A program made the translations under genes and the position numbers. From positions 124,001 to 188,000 of the forward strand of contig NZ_RHWX01000006.1 of the NCBI RefSeq assembly GCF_003938605.1: a DNA stretch of 64,000 nucleotides, read 5' to 3'. This document shows positions 15,864-26,010 of the stretch, in pieces (the stretch's first letter is position 1; each line of letters begins with the position of its first letter). The notes beneath the pieces are model-generated. The model saw only the letters and a list, made by a program, of their open reading frames with translations. It was not told the DNA's origin and made no database searches. Origin of the DNA: Brevundimonas sp. 357. GTDB taxonomy: Bacteria; Pseudomonadota; Alphaproteobacteria; Caulobacterales; Caulobacteraceae.

Positions 15864-18259
15864 ACCCGTTGAATCGGGGCGCCGAGCGGGGCCATAGCGC
15901 CTGCGGGAGCGCACACGGGCAGATCAAACCAGACCGTGGTGCCGCGTCCAGGTTCGCTGTCGATCGTCATCTGGCCGCGATGCAGCTCGATCAGGGACTT
16001 GGTCAGGGCGAGGCCCAGTCCCGTGCCCTGCGTCGATTTGGAATGCTGGCCCTCGACCTGTTCAAACGGTTGAGCCAGACGGCTCAGATCCTGCGCTGAG
16101 ATGCCGATGCCGGTGTCCGCGACGGCGATCCGCATCGTCTCATTGTTCAGCGGGACGACGCTGACTTTTACGGCGCCGCCTTCGGGGGTGAACTTCACGG
16201 CGTTTGAGATCAGGTTCAGCAGCACCTGCTTCAGTCCGCGCTGATCGGCTTCCACGCGAAGGTCGTCGGGGCAGGACAGGCTGAGGCGCAGTTGTGATTC
16301 CAGCGCCTTGCCGCGCATCAGCCGCACGGCGTCGGCGCACAGCTGGTCCAGGGCCACGACTTCATAGTGGAGCGTCAGTTTGCCGGCTTCGATCTTGGCC
16401 ATGTCCAGGATGTCGTTGATCAGGCTGAGCAGGTGCTGGCCCGAGGCGTGGATGTCGGCGGCGTAACCCTTGTAGCGATGGTCGCCCAGGGGGCCGAACA
16501 TCTCGCCCGCCATGATTTCCGAGAAGCCGTTGATGGCGTTCAGCGGCGTGCGCAGTTCATGGCTCATATTGGCCAGGAACTCGGACTTGGCGCGGTTGGC
16601 GTCCTCGGCGCGGGTCATGGCGACCTCGTATTTGCGCGCCAGCAGCGACAGCTTGTCCTGGCTGGCCTCCAGTTCCTCGACCATGGCGCGCAGTTCGTCG
16701 GCGGCGCGGCGGCGTTCAGCCTCCTGGCGACGCACAACGGTGATGTCGGCGCAGATGACCACCGTGCCGCCGTCGCCGGTGAACCGTTCAGCCATCTGCA
16801 GCCAGCGACCGTCCTTCAACTCGACCTCGCGCACGCCCGCGCGCCCCTCGACGGAGGGCCGTTCGGTCTTGATGGCGTCTGCGGCGATCCGCGTCAGCTC
16901 GTCCTTCAAGGCGCCGCGCCGCACCACGCCCGGCGGAAAGGCGAAGGCGTCCTGGAAACCCTGGTTCCACAGGATCAGCCGCCCGCGCCGGTCGAACAGG
17001 ACGAAGGCGTCGGACACGCTTTCGATGGCGTCGCGCAGGCGGCTCTCGGCGGCCTGGGCCTGGGCCTTGGTGCGGCGGGCGTCGGTGACGTCCAGCGCAA
17101 CGCCCATCAGGCTGACGAAGGCGCCGTCGCGGCGCGGCTGGCGCGACTGGCCGCGTGCATCGATCCAGCGGATGCTGCCGGACTTCAAGGGTATGGGGAA
17201 GGCGGCCTCGAAGGCGCCATGCAGGGCCGCTTCGTCCAAGGCCTGATGCAGGGCGTCGCGATATGAAGGGTGGACCCGGTCCATCAGCGCCTGCGTCGTC
17301 AGACGCGACCCGTGCTCGACCTCAAGCAAGGCGGCCATGTAGTCCGACAGGACCATTTCGCCGCGGCCGATGTCCCATTCCCAAACGCCGCAGCGCGCCG
17401 CCTCGACCGCCACGCGAAAGCGTCGCTCGGTTTCGACCCAACGCCGCCCGACGCGCATCTGACGCCAATTTTGCACTGCGATCACAGCCAGCATCAGCAC
17501 CACCAGCAGCAGAGGGCCGGCCAGCACCCAGGCGTCTTCGAGCCAGGCGGCCAGGCCATGGGCGTGCGGCAGTGCGGCGACGACCGACAGGCCCGTGTCG
17601 CCGATGGGGGCGACGGCCGCCAACTGCGCCCGACCGTCCGGCCCCTTGACCGCGCGGCCCGGCTCGGCCTGAGTCTGACCGGACGGCATGACGCTCAGGG
17701 CGGCGTCTTTCAGCGTGGCCTTCAGCGACGGCAGGGGCGTGCGGGCCAGAAGCACCGTCCCGCCCGCTGCCGTGACGCTTTGGGTCAGGCCGTCGTCGCC
17801 CAACTGGACGGCGTGAAGGGCGATTGCTGGCGCGGAGAGCCGTGCGCCGCTGGCGGCCAGGACGCGGCCTTCGGGGCTCAGGATCATGAAGGCGGCTTCG
17901 GGGGCCAGGGCGCGGGCCTGATCCAGGGCGGCGGCGGGGTGACCGGGGGCCTGGGCCAGTGCGCGCGCGCCGGCGCGCAGGGCCAGAGCGGCGCGATCCG
18001 CCTGGGCCTCGACCTGAGAGGCGGCCAGGCGGGCCTCCAGCGCCAGAGCCTCGATGCGGGCGGCCTCGGCTTCACGGCGCGGACGGTCCGCCTCACGCAG
18101 CACCAACAGGGCGTAGGCGGCCAAGGCCAGGGCGACGGCGAGCGCCAGGATGCGCACCCAGGGCGCGGATCGCGCGTCCTGCTGGTCCGTGGCCCTGCGG
18201 CCCGGCTCATAGCTGCGCCGCTCTGTGCCCTGCAAAGGCGACCTCCTGTGCCGATTCAA
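15848..18259 (-). CDS. pleC: PleC-like PAS-domain sensor histidine kinase
   Basis: An 803-residue membrane histidine kinase with two membrane segments (about residues 35-53 and 243-262) around a periplasmic sensor of about 190 residues. Two PAS-like domains follow, then HisKA with FLANMSHELRTPLNAINGFS and HATPase boxes (NLISNAVKFTPEGG, VADTGIGIS, GTGLGLALTKSLI). The EMFGPLGDHRYKGYAADIHA stretch after the phospho-His is strongly reminiscent of Caulobacter PleC/DivJ, the cell-cycle kinases that control DivK and PleD. The PleC assignment is by resemblance and needs an orthology test. Confidence 0.75.
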   Translation of the reverse strand: MNRHRRSPLQGTERRSYEPGRRATDQQDARSAPWVRILALAVALALAAYALLVLREADRPRREAEAARIEALALEARLAASQVEAQADRAALALRAGARALAQAPGHPAAALDQARALAPEAAFMILSPEGRVLAASGARLSAPAIALHAVQLGDDGLTQSVTAAGGTVLLARTPLPSLKATLKDAALSVMPSGQTQAEPGRAVKGPDGRAQLAAVAPIGDTGLSVVAALPHAHGLAAWLEDAWVLAGPLLLVVLMLAVIAVQNWRQMRVGRRWVETERRFRVAVEAARCGVWEWDIGRGEMVLSDYMAALLEVEHGSRLTTQALMDRVHPSYRDALHQALDEAALHGAFEAAFPIPLKSGSIRWIDARGQSRQPRRDGAFVSLMGVALDVTDARRTKAQAQAAESRLRDAIESVSDAFVLFDRRGRLILWNQGFQDAFAFPPGVVRRGALKDELTRIAADAIKTERPSVEGRAGVREVELKDGRWLQMAERFTGDGGTVVICADITVVRRQEAERRRAADELRAMVEELEASQDKLSLLARKYEVAMTRAEDANRAKSEFLANMSHELRTPLNAINGFSEIMAGEMFGPLGDHRYKGYAADIHASGQHLLSLINDILDMAKIEAGKLTLHYEVVALDQLCADAVRLMRGKALESQLRLSLSCPDDLRVEADQRGLKQVLLNLISNAVKFTPEGGAVKVSVVPLNNETMRIAVADTGIGISAQDLSRLAQPFEQVEGQHSKSTQGTGLGLALTKSLIELHRGQMTIDSEPGRGTTVWFDLPVCAPAGAMAPLGAPIQRVQRAA

Positions 18260-18326
18260 CGCGGAATCTAGGCTGCGTCGCCGACTCCTGTCGAGGGTCG
18301 GCGGGGCCGGAAGCTGCGCCGGGGCG

Positions 18327-18917
18327 CTAAGCGTCGGTTTCGGAAAGGGTTACATCTTCGCGGGCGGCGGGCCGCGTCGCTTCAGGCGGGGGCGCCAGGA
18401 CGTCGGTGATCCGGCGCAGCACGGTCTGGGCCTGACGCGCCAGGCGCACGGTCTCCGGCGGGGCGTCCTCAGGCGCTTCGGCGACCGAGGCCAGAAGTTC
18501 TCGCGCCAGCCCCATCAATTCCGGCGCGGCGGCGATCAGACGCGACTGGAATTCGATGCGTTGGGGATCGCGGTCGTATTCCGCGCCCGGCACGCGCCAG
18601 CCGCCCCAGTCCGCCTTGTCCGTGACGACGACCGGATAGCTGCCGGGGAAGGGATGATGGGCGCAGTCGGCGGCGTCCTGCCACTTGTTGCGGGCGCGCA
18701 GGACGCGCCAGTCGCCCAGGGCGGTGGCGGCGCGGTCCTCGGCCGGAAGCTGCAGCTCGCCGGCGGCGAATTCACGACCCAGCCCCACGTCGTAGGTGAT
18801 GCGGACAGGCTCGTCGAAGCCCTTGGCCCAGACAGGGTTGACCTTTTCGACCTGGGCCCAGACGCCGACGCTCTCGACCCAGACCTTCTGGCCCTTCTGG
18901 AACTGGGCGCGCGCCAT
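18327..18917 (-). CDS. Conserved hypothetical protein
   Basis: A 196-residue soluble protein of unknown function. The N-terminus (FQKGQKVWVESVGVWAQVEKVNP) resembles a small beta-barrel such as an SH3-like or KOW-type fold, and the C-terminal third is helical. There is no signal peptide or membrane segment. It lies alone between the PleC-like kinase and a CBS-domain gene, all on the minus strand. I cannot assign a function. Confidence 0.75.
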   Translation of the reverse strand: MARAQFQKGQKVWVESVGVWAQVEKVNPVWAKGFDEPVRITYDVGLGREFAAGELQLPAEDRAATALGDWRVLRARNKWQDAADCAHHPFPGSYPVVVTDKADWGGWRVPGAEYDRDPQRIEFQSRLIAAAPELMGLARELLASVAEAPEDAPPETVRLARQAQTVLRRITDVLAPPPEATRPAAREDVTLSETDA

Positions 18918-19006
18918 GCCGGACTCCCCTCGCGATCAAGGGGGCAGCATGGCGCGCCAGCCGTTATCGCGGGGTTCCGCGAGATGGTTAGCGAGACCTT
19001 AAGTCA

Positions 19007-19420
19007 TCATCCGGGGCGGGAAATCTCTTCCAGCGCCTCGCCGGCGTAGCGTTCCTTGACCCGCGTCGACAGGTCGCCCAGCGAGACCACGCCGACCAGG
19101 CGGCCGTCTTTGTCCACCACCGGCAGGCGGCGAATCTGGCGCGAGGACATCAGGTCCAGCGCGACCTTCAGGTCGTCGTCGGCCCGCACCACCAGGGCGT
19201 CGCGCGACAGCACGTCCAGCACCCGCGCCTCCGGCCCCGCGCCCGAGGCGACCGCGCGCACCACGATGTCGCGGTCGGTCAGGGCGCCGATCAACCGGTC
19301 GCCGTCGGCCACGGGGATGAAGCCGAAATCGCCCGCCGCCATGCGCCCGGCGACGTTCTGAAGGGTGTCTTCGGGACGGGCGACCTGCACGTCCTTGCTC
19401 ATCACGTCGCGAATCTTCAT
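19007..19420 (-). CDS. CBS-domain protein
   Basis: A 137-residue protein made of two CBS motifs (a Bateman module): residues 1-60 (MKIRDVMSKDVQVARPEDTL and DGDRLIGALTDRDIVVRAVA) and 68-128 (VLSRDALVVRADDDLKVALD and DGRLVGVVSLGDLSTR). Such stand-alone pairs bind adenine nucleotides and act as energy sensors or regulators. It is a soluble protein, and its partner is not evident from the context. Confidence 0.92.
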   Translation of the reverse strand: MKIRDVMSKDVQVARPEDTLQNVAGRMAAGDFGFIPVADGDRLIGALTDRDIVVRAVASGAGPEARVLDVLSRDALVVRADDDLKVALDLMSSRQIRRLPVVDKDGRLVGVVSLGDLSTRVKERYAGEALEEISRPG

Positions 19421-19503
19421 GGCCTTCTCCCTTGGCGCGGCCGTTGCGGCCTGGCCTTAAGGAACCCGCGCCGCCGGTCGCGGTTCCGGCGGCGCGGGGC
19501 AGG

Positions 19504-21318
19504 CTAGGGCTCGCGACGTTCCGGCAGGCTCTGGGCGGCGCGGACCAGTTGCACGAACTCGGCCCGCTCGCCGTAGGGATCGGCGCCGCGCGCGCCCTGG
19601 GCCAGATCCAGCACCCGATCCCAGCCGTAGTCCGGCGCCATCCACGGATCGCCGCGCAGCTTCTGGCCGAAGGCGGCGACGGCCAGGGCCCAGCGGGTCG
19701 CCTCGGGCGGAGCGTCGGCGCGCGAACGGTCGGTCAACGGCTGCTGGATCAGCTCTGAACGCTGCTGGCCGGGCTGTTTGTAGCGCACCTGGATGAAGCC
19801 CAGTTCGCCGTTCGGATCGCCGTCGCCGGTCGCGACGCGGTTGTCGGGATAGCGACGCTCAGGGATTTGCGTCGGCCCGCCGACAGGCGTGATTTCATAC
19901 AGGGCCGTGACGGAGGCGCCCGAGCCGACCTCGCCCGCATCGACGGCGTCGTTGTTGAAGTCTTCTTCGTTCAGCAGGCGGGTTTCGTAGCCGATCAGAC
20001 GCCATTCGGCGACGCGGGCGGGGTTGAACTCGACCTGGATCTTCACGTCGTCGGCGATAGGGAAGGCGCCCCGGTCGAACATCGGCCCGAACAGACGACG
20101 GGCCTCATTCAGGTCGTCGACATAGGCCGCCGTGCCATTGCCTGCCTGGGCGATCGCCTGCATCCGGGCGTCCTGATAGTTGCCGCGTCCAAAGCCGTAG
20201 ACGGACAGGTAGATCCCCGTCTTGCGCTTGTCGGCGACGTAGTCCTCCAGCCGCTTGTCGTCAGTGACGCCGACGTTGAAGTCGCCGTCGGTGAACATCA
20301 GGATGCGGTTGACCTTGTCGCGGCCGAAGCCGGCCTGGGCCTGGTCATAGGCGTTGGTCATGCCGGTGGCCCCGGCCGTGCCGCCCGAAGCCCGCAAGGA
20401 GGCGACGGCGCAGCGCAGTTTCAGCTTCTGCGTCCCGGCGGTGGGGGCCAGCGTCGTGCCGGCGCCCTCGGCGTAATAGGCCACGGCGACGCGATCCTGG
20501 GGCCGCAGGCGGTCGATGATCAGGTTCATCGACTGCTTGGCCAGGTCCAGCTTGTCCGGGCTGTTCATCGAGCCGGACACGTCGACCAGGAAGGTCAGGT
20601 TCAGCGGGCGGCGTTGGCCCTCGGGCAGTTCATAGCCCTGAAGGCCCACATGGACGATCCGTCGCCCTTCGGACCACGGCGAGGCCGTCGCGGTCGTGGT
20701 GACGGCGAAGGGCCGCGCGGCCGAGGTCGGTCGGGCGTAGCCGTAGTCGAAATAGTTGATCATCTCCTCGACCCGCACGGCGTCGCGCGGCGGCGTCCGG
20801 CCCTGATCGATGAAGCGACGGACGTTGGCGTAGGCGGCGGTGTCCACGTCGATTGAGAAGGTCGAGACCGGCTGATCCGCCGTGCGCTTGACCGCATTGG
20901 GCGTGGCGTCGGGATAGCGTTCGGTATCGACGGGACGCGGCGGCAGGGGAAGGCCGGGGGGATAGGGACTGATGCGCGACCCGCTGACGACCACGCCGTT
21001 CACCGTGGCGGGCGGGGCGGCGTATTCGACCCGGTCTTCCTTCTTGGTCGCTTCGATCGACAGGGTGACGGGCGGAGGCGGCGCGGGCTGGGCCGGCCGC
21101 GATCGCAGGACGGGCGGCCGCGCATGGGACGGCGGCGACAGGTCGAAGCCGAGTTCGCGACAGGCGGCCGGGCTGGGCGTTCCGTCCTGAACCACGGGCG
21201 GCGGAATGGGCGCGGCGCCGACCGGGGCGGCGGTCATGAGGGCGGCGACGGCGACCAGCGTCAGGCTCGCCGGGCGATGCTGGAATCCGGCGGCGCGGCG
21301 CCGTGGATGCTGGGGCAT
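19504..21318 (-). CDS. Secreted von Willebrand factor A (YfbK-like) protein
   Basis: A 604-residue exported protein. It has a signal/anchor (about residues 17-36), a short TonB-plug-like stretch (VVVSGSRI), a YfbK N-terminal segment (DVDTAAYANVRRFIDQGRTPP, VRVEEMINYFDY), and a VWA domain whose MIDAS motif DVSGSMNSPDKL is intact, with downstream T and D residues (GATGMTNAY, MFTDGDFNVG). The C-terminus matches the DUF3520 region that follows VWA in this family. It probably binds a metal ion and a protein partner in the envelope. The function is unknown. Confidence 0.88.
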   Translation of the reverse strand: MPQHPRRRAAGFQHRPASLTLVAVAALMTAAPVGAAPIPPPVVQDGTPSPAACRELGFDLSPPSHARPPVLRSRPAQPAPPPPVTLSIEATKKEDRVEYAAPPATVNGVVVSGSRISPYPPGLPLPPRPVDTERYPDATPNAVKRTADQPVSTFSIDVDTAAYANVRRFIDQGRTPPRDAVRVEEMINYFDYGYARPTSAARPFAVTTTATASPWSEGRRIVHVGLQGYELPEGQRRPLNLTFLVDVSGSMNSPDKLDLAKQSMNLIIDRLRPQDRVAVAYYAEGAGTTLAPTAGTQKLKLRCAVASLRASGGTAGATGMTNAYDQAQAGFGRDKVNRILMFTDGDFNVGVTDDKRLEDYVADKRKTGIYLSVYGFGRGNYQDARMQAIAQAGNGTAAYVDDLNEARRLFGPMFDRGAFPIADDVKIQVEFNPARVAEWRLIGYETRLLNEEDFNNDAVDAGEVGSGASVTALYEITPVGGPTQIPERRYPDNRVATGDGDPNGELGFIQVRYKQPGQQRSELIQQPLTDRSRADAPPEATRWALAVAAFGQKLRGDPWMAPDYGWDRVLDLAQGARGADPYGERAEFVQLVRAAQSLPERREP

Positions 21319-21500
21319 TGATCGATCTCCTCCAACCCTGTCTCGTCCATGAAGAATGACGATGTTCGGCGAAACTAAGGCGAAGGTTCTTCGCGTGGGC
21401 GCATCGTCGTCGCCCTGTGGCGCAGTTGCTGTGGTGAGGAACCCCCTCGCTATTCAGTCCTTTCGTCCCCACTATGAAGGCTCAAGCATAAGGGTGAGCG

Positions 21501-23366
21501 ATGGCCGAGGCTGCGACGGGACTGGAACTGGGCCATGTGGCGGCCCTGCTGGCGGCGGGCGTGGTGGCCGTGCCGATCTTCCGCAAGCTGGGGTTGGGCT
21601 CGGTGCTCGGCTATCTGGCGGCGGGCGTCGCCATCGGTCCTTTCGGCCTGGCCCTGTTCCGCGAGCCGCAGACCATACTGCACGTCGCCGAGTTCGGCGT
21701 GGTCATCTTCCTGTTCATCATCGGTCTGGAGATGCGGCCCAAGCGGCTGTGGGGGATGCGCAAGGAAATCTTCGGCCTGGGGGCGGCCCAGGTCGGTTTG
21801 GCGGGTCTGGCCCTGACGCTGGTGGCCATGGCGGCGGGCGTGTCCGCGCCGGTGGCCTTTGTCGGGGCCATGGGCTTCGTCATGTCCTCGACCGCCGTCA
21901 TCGTGCAGATGCTGGAAGAGCGCGGCGACCTGCCGACGCCCAGCGGCCAGCGGGCGGTGTCCATCCTGCTGTTCGAAGATCTGGCCATCGTGCCCCTGCT
22001 GGCCATCGTCGCCCTGCTGGGCGCGTCGATGGGGCAGTCGGCCGAGAGCACGACGCCCCTGTGGCAGTCGATCGGCCTGGCGCTGGCGGCCCTGGGGGGC
22101 GTGCTGGCGGTCGGCGTCTACGCCATCAATCCGGTGTTCCGCTTCCTGGCCCGCAACGGCGGGCGCGAGGTGATGACGGCCGCCGCCCTGCTGGTGGTGG
22201 CGGGCACGGCCTGGATCATGGACGGGGTCGGCCTGTCGATGGCCATGGGCGCCTTCCTGGCCGGGGTGTTGCTGTCCGACTCGACCTTCCGGCATCAGCT
22301 GGAAGCGGACGTCGAGCCGTTCCGCGCCATTCTGCTGGGCTTGTTCTTCCTGTCGGTCGGCATGGCGCTGGACATCGGCGTGGTCGTCAACGACTGGCGC
22401 ATCGTCGTGGCGGGGCTGGCGGCCTTCATGGTGGTCAAGGCCCTGGTCATCTATGTCGTCGCTCGGGTGTTCAAGGCGCGCCACCATGAGGCGATCGAGC
22501 GCGCGGCCCTGTTCGCCCAGGGCGGCGAGTTCGCCTTCGTCCTCTATAGCGCCGCCGCTACGGCGGGCGTGATCGACGCCCAGGCGGGCGCGGCCCTGAC
22601 GGCCATCGTCATCCTGTCGATGGCGCTGACGCCGCTGACGACCCTGGCGCTGAAACGGCTCCTGCCCAAGGAGGCGGGCCTGTCGCCGGAAGACGCCGAA
22701 GGCGTGGACGCCGCCGACGGCCTGGGCGGCCAGGTGCTGATTATCGGTTTCGGCCGTTTCGCCCAGGTGGTGTCGCAGCCGCTGCTGGCGCGCGACGTGG
22801 ACGTGTCGATCATCGAGAACGATGTGGAGATGATCCAGGCGGCCGGGAACTTCGGCTTCAAGGTCTACTACGGCGACGGCACGCGCCTCGACACGCTCAG
22901 GGCCTCGGGTGCGGGCAAGGCCGAGGCGGTGCTGGTCTGCGTCGACAAGCCGGAGGCCGCCGACAAGATCGTGCAACTGGTCAAGTCCGAGTTCCCCGGC
23001 GTGAAGCTGATGGTGCGGGCCTTCGACCGCGGCCACTCGCTGCGTCTGATCCAGGCGGGGGTCGACTATCAGGTGCGCGAGACCTTTGAGTCCGCCCTCC
23101 GGTTCGGCCAGGCCGTGCTGGAGGAGCTGGGCCTGCCGGAAGACGAGGTCGCCGACGTCATCGCCGACGTGCGCCGTCGCGACGAGGCGCGGCTGGATCT
23201 GGATCTGACCGGCGGGCTGAAGGCCGGGGCCGCCCTGATGCGGGGCAATATGCCGACGCCGCAGCCGACCCCCTACATCAAGCCGCACCGCGAAGGGCGT
23301 CTGGTCAATGAGGACGAGGCCCCGCCCGAGGCCGTCATCGAGCCGGCGGCGCAGAAGGCGGACTGA
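21501..23366 (+). CDS. KefB/KefC-type monovalent cation:proton antiporter
   Basis: A 621-residue CPA2-family transporter. The N-terminal 380 residues hold 12-13 membrane helices with the LGYLAAGVAIGPFGL and FIIGLEMRP motifs. A cytoplasmic TrkA-N (RCK) domain follows (about 410-530, IIGFGRFAQVVSQPLLARDV, Rossmann glycine pattern intact), with a charged tail. Such proteins export K+ in exchange for H+, often in electrophile stress. No KefF/G partner is adjacent, although a flavin reductase-like gene lies two genes downstream. pncB follows 6 bp later. Confidence 0.93.
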   Translation: MAEAATGLELGHVAALLAAGVVAVPIFRKLGLGSVLGYLAAGVAIGPFGLALFREPQTILHVAEFGVVIFLFIIGLEMRPKRLWGMRKEIFGLGAAQVGLAGLALTLVAMAAGVSAPVAFVGAMGFVMSSTAVIVQMLEERGDLPTPSGQRAVSILLFEDLAIVPLLAIVALLGASMGQSAESTTPLWQSIGLALAALGGVLAVGVYAINPVFRFLARNGGREVMTAAALLVVAGTAWIMDGVGLSMAMGAFLAGVLLSDSTFRHQLEADVEPFRAILLGLFFLSVGMALDIGVVVNDWRIVVAGLAAFMVVKALVIYVVARVFKARHHEAIERAALFAQGGEFAFVLYSAAATAGVIDAQAGAALTAIVILSMALTPLTTLALKRLLPKEAGLSPEDAEGVDAADGLGGQVLIIGFGRFAQVVSQPLLARDVDVSIIENDVEMIQAAGNFGFKVYYGDGTRLDTLRASGAGKAEAVLVCVDKPEAADKIVQLVKSEFPGVKLMVRAFDRGHSLRLIQAGVDYQVRETFESALRFGQAVLEELGLPEDEVADVIADVRRRDEARLDLDLTGGLKAGAALMRGNMPTPQPTPYIKPHREGRLVNEDEAPPEAVIEPAAQKAD

Positions 23367-23372
23367 TCCGGC

Positions 23373-24683
23373 ATGGCGAGCATCGACCTGGCCAAGCGGG
23401 CCTATGACCACGGCTGGCGTCTGGACCCCATCGTTCGCAGCCTGCTGGACACCGACTTCTACAAGCTGTTGATGCTGCAGCTGATCTGGCGCCGGTTCCG
23501 CGACGCGCCCGTGACCTTCTCGGTCATCAACCGCACGATGTCGGTGCGGCTGGCCGAGGAAGTGGACGAGGCCGAACTGCGCGCTCAACTGGACCACGCC
23601 CGGTCCCTGCGCTTCACCAATCGCGAACTGATCTGGCTGGGCGGCAACACCTTCTACGGCGTGAAGTCGATCTTCAGCCCGGACTTTCTGGCTTGGCTGG
23701 CTGATTATCGCCTGCCGGACTACGACCTGTCGCGGGGGGCAGACGGCCAGTATCGGCTGGAATTCTCGGGAAGCTGGGCGGACGTCACCCTGTGGGAAAT
23801 CCCCGCCCTGTCGATCCTGAACGAGCTGCGCAGCCGCCGCGCCCTGCGTCGCATGGGCCGGTTCGAACTGGACATCCTCTATTCGCGCGCCAAGACCAAG
23901 CTGTGGAGCAAGATCGAGCGGCTGAGAAAACTGGAGCCGCTGGCCCTGTCCGACTTCGGCACGCGCCGCCGCCACGGCTTCCTGTGGCAAGGCTGGTGCG
24001 TCGAGGCGCTGAAGGAGGGGCTGGGCGGCGCCTTCATCGGCACCTCCAACGTGCTGCTGGCCATGAACAACGATCTGGAGGCCATCGGCACCAACGGTCA
24101 CGAACTGCCCATGGTGCTGGCCGCCATGGCGGGCGAGGACGAGGCGGCCCTGCGCGCCGCCCCCTATCGGGTGCTGGAGGAATGGCGGGCGGCCTATGAC
24201 GGCAATCTGCTGATCGCCCTGCCGGACGCCTTCGGCACGCAAGCCTTCCTTGACGACGCGCCCGATTGGCTGGCCGACTGGAAAGGCTTCCGCCCCGATT
24301 CCGCCCCGCCGATCGAGGGCGGCGAGATCATCATGAAGTGGTGGGCGTCGAAGGGCCGCGACCCGCGCGAGCGCCTGCTGGTGCTGGCCGACGGGCTGGA
24401 CGTCGACGGCATCGAGGCGGCCCACGCCCACTTCAAGGGCCGGGTGCGCACCAGCTTCGGCTGGGGCACCAATCTGACCAATGACTTCCGTGACTGCGCT
24501 CCGGTCGAGGCGCCTGAACTGCTGCCCCTGTCGCTGGTCTGCAAGGTGACGCAGGCGGCGGGCCGTCCGGCGGTCAAGCTGTCGGACAACGTCGAAAAGG
24601 CCACCGGCGACCGGGCCGAGATCGAACGCTATCTGCGCGTGTTCGGCGAGGCGGGGCGCGGGCGTCAGGCCGTGCGCGTCTGA
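23373..24683 (+). CDS. pncB: Nicotinate phosphoribosyltransferase
   Basis: A 436-residue PncB that makes nicotinate mononucleotide from nicotinate, PRPP and ATP in NAD salvage. The N-terminal [16 protein letters not shown] is typical. The core carries [11 protein letters not shown] and [12 protein letters not shown], where the His is the conserved catalytic phospho-acceptor. [13 protein letters not shown] is near the C-terminus. Length matches the family. It is probably in one transcript with the antiporter gene (6-bp gap). Confidence 0.96.
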   Translation: MASIDLAKRAYDHGWRLDPIVRSLLDTDFYKLLMLQLIWRRFRDAPVTFSVINRTMSVRLAEEVDEAELRAQLDHARSLRFTNRELIWLGGNTFYGVKSIFSPDFLAWLADYRLPDYDLSRGADGQYRLEFSGSWADVTLWEIPALSILNELRSRRALRRMGRFELDILYSRAKTKLWSKIERLRKLEPLALSDFGTRRRHGFLWQGWCVEALKEGLGGAFIGTSNVLLAMNNDLEAIGTNGHELPMVLAAMAGEDEAALRAAPYRVLEEWRAAYDGNLLIALPDAFGTQAFLDDAPDWLADWKGFRPDSAPPIEGGEIIMKWWASKGRDPRERLLVLADGLDVDGIEAAHAHFKGRVRTSFGWGTNLTNDFRDCAPVEAPELLPLSLVCKVTQAAGRPAVKLSDNVEKATGDRAEIERYLRVFGEAGRGRQAVRV

Positions 24684-24764
24684 GACGGAACCGCTAAGCT
24701 TGGTTGGACATTTGGCTATCAGCGGCGCCGGGCGCCGCCCATTATTTCAGCGGGACACGCTTCC

Positions 24765-25337
24765 ATGACCACCTACAACGTCGGCTACATCATCGGCAGC
24801 CTGGCCAAGGGCTCGATCAACCGCAAGCTGGCCAAGGCCCTGGTCAAGCTGGCGCCGGACAAGCTGAACATGAGCGAGATCAGCTTCGCCGACCTGCCGC
24901 TCTATTCCTACGACTACGACGCCGACTATCCGGCCGTGGCCGAGACCTTCAAGGCGGCGATCAAGCGCTCGGACGCCATCCTGATCGTCACGCCGGAATA
25001 CAATCGCTCCATGCCCGGCGGGCTGAAGAACGCCTTGGACTGGGCCAGCCGCCCCTATGGAACTAACGCCTTCAAGAACAAGCCGACGGCGGTCATCGGC
25101 GCCTCGCCCGGTTCGATCGGCACGGCGGTGGCCCAGCAGGCGCTGCGGCCCGTCCTGGGCTTCCTGCAAGCGCCGCAGATGAACACGGTCGAGGCCTATA
25201 TCCAGATGACGCCGGGCCTGATCGACGATGACGGAAACGTCAGCGTCCCCGGCACCGAGCAGTTCCTGCGCGACTATATGGAAGCCTTCCATCAGCACAT
25301 GGCGCGGGTGCTGACCGTCCTACCGCGCGACGCCTGA
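24765..25337 (+). CDS. NADPH-dependent FMN reductase
   Basis: A 190-residue flavodoxin-fold reductase. The N-terminal phosphate loop (GSLAKGSINRKLAKAL) binds FMN phosphate, and the LIVTPEYNRSMPGGLKNALDW stretch is the family signature, with the NADPH-side GASPGSIGTAVAQQ. It likely reduces FMN, quinones or azo compounds in the cytosol. The gene starts 81 bp after pncB. The true substrate is unknown. Confidence 0.94.
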   Translation: MTTYNVGYIIGSLAKGSINRKLAKALVKLAPDKLNMSEISFADLPLYSYDYDADYPAVAETFKAAIKRSDAILIVTPEYNRSMPGGLKNALDWASRPYGTNAFKNKPTAVIGASPGSIGTAVAQQALRPVLGFLQAPQMNTVEAYIQMTPGLIDDDGNVSVPGTEQFLRDYMEAFHQHMARVLTVLPRDA

Positions 25338-25344
25338 GGCGGCG

Positions 25345-26010
25345 TCAGGCGTCCAGCGACCAGACGCGCGTGCGCTTGACCTCCTGGTCCTCTAGTTCGC
25401 GCGTCGTCGGCACGCGGTATTCGGCCAACAGGCTGAGGCCCTCTTTCGGGAAGTAGGTGCGACCCGGATCGCCGACCAGCACGCTAGACCCGGCCGCGCG
25501 CGCCTGCTTCAGCCAGGCCAGCATCGCCGCGGCCATCGGTCCTTCATAGAAGACGTCCCCGGCGCAGATCAGGTCGAACGCCTGCGGCGGCGCCTCCAGC
25601 AGATTGCCGGCGGTGAAGGCGATCTCGACGCCGTTGGCCTCAGCGTTCGCGGCCACGGCGGCGGCGCAGAAGGGATCTATGTCGGCGGCCAGCACCGAGG
25701 CCGCGCCCGCCTTCATGGCCGCGATGCCGACGAGGCCCGAGCCCGTCGCCAGGTCCAGCACGCGACGCCCCTCAACCGCTTGCGGATGGTCCAGCAGCCA
25801 GCGCGCCAGCGCCTGTCCGCCCGCCCAGGCGAAGGCCCAGAACGGCGGCGGCAGGCCCATTTCGCCCAGCTCTTCCTCCGTCAGCCGCCAGACGGGCGTG
25901 ACCTCATCGGCCAGCCACAGCGAAACCTCCGGCGTGTGGGAGACGGGCTGAAGGCGGGTGTTGTCGCGAATGAAGCGGGCGGGATCGGCGATCCGTCTAG
26001 TCGAGTTCAC
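25345..26010 (-). CDS. Class I SAM-dependent methyltransferase
   Basis: A 221-residue methyltransferase. The SAM-binding motif I VLDLATGSGLVGIAAMKAG (about residues 91-109) and the acidic residue after strand 2 (LAADIDPFC) are clear, followed by DLICAGDVFYEG. The WLADEVTPVWRLTEEEL and PPFWAFAWAGGQALARWL segments match the family of lysine methyltransferase-like (Nnt1/METTL-type) proteins. The target is unknown. It overlaps the upstream gene by 14 bp on the same strand, so the two are probably one operon. Confidence 0.88.
   Translation of the reverse strand: MNSTRRIADPARFIRDNTRLQPVSHTPEVSLWLADEVTPVWRLTEEELGEMGLPPPFWAFAWAGGQALARWLLDHPQAVEGRRVLDLATGSGLVGIAAMKAGAASVLAADIDPFCAAAVAANAEANGVEIAFTAGNLLEAPPQAFDLICAGDVFYEGPMAAAMLAWLKQARAAGSSVLVGDPGRTYFPKEGLSLLAEYRVPTTRELEDQEVKRTRVWSLDA

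Noticed and set aside
21450-24431. A 993-codon minus-strand frame over the antiporter and pncB
   Set aside because: It is an antisense shadow; both plus-strand genes are firmly identified.
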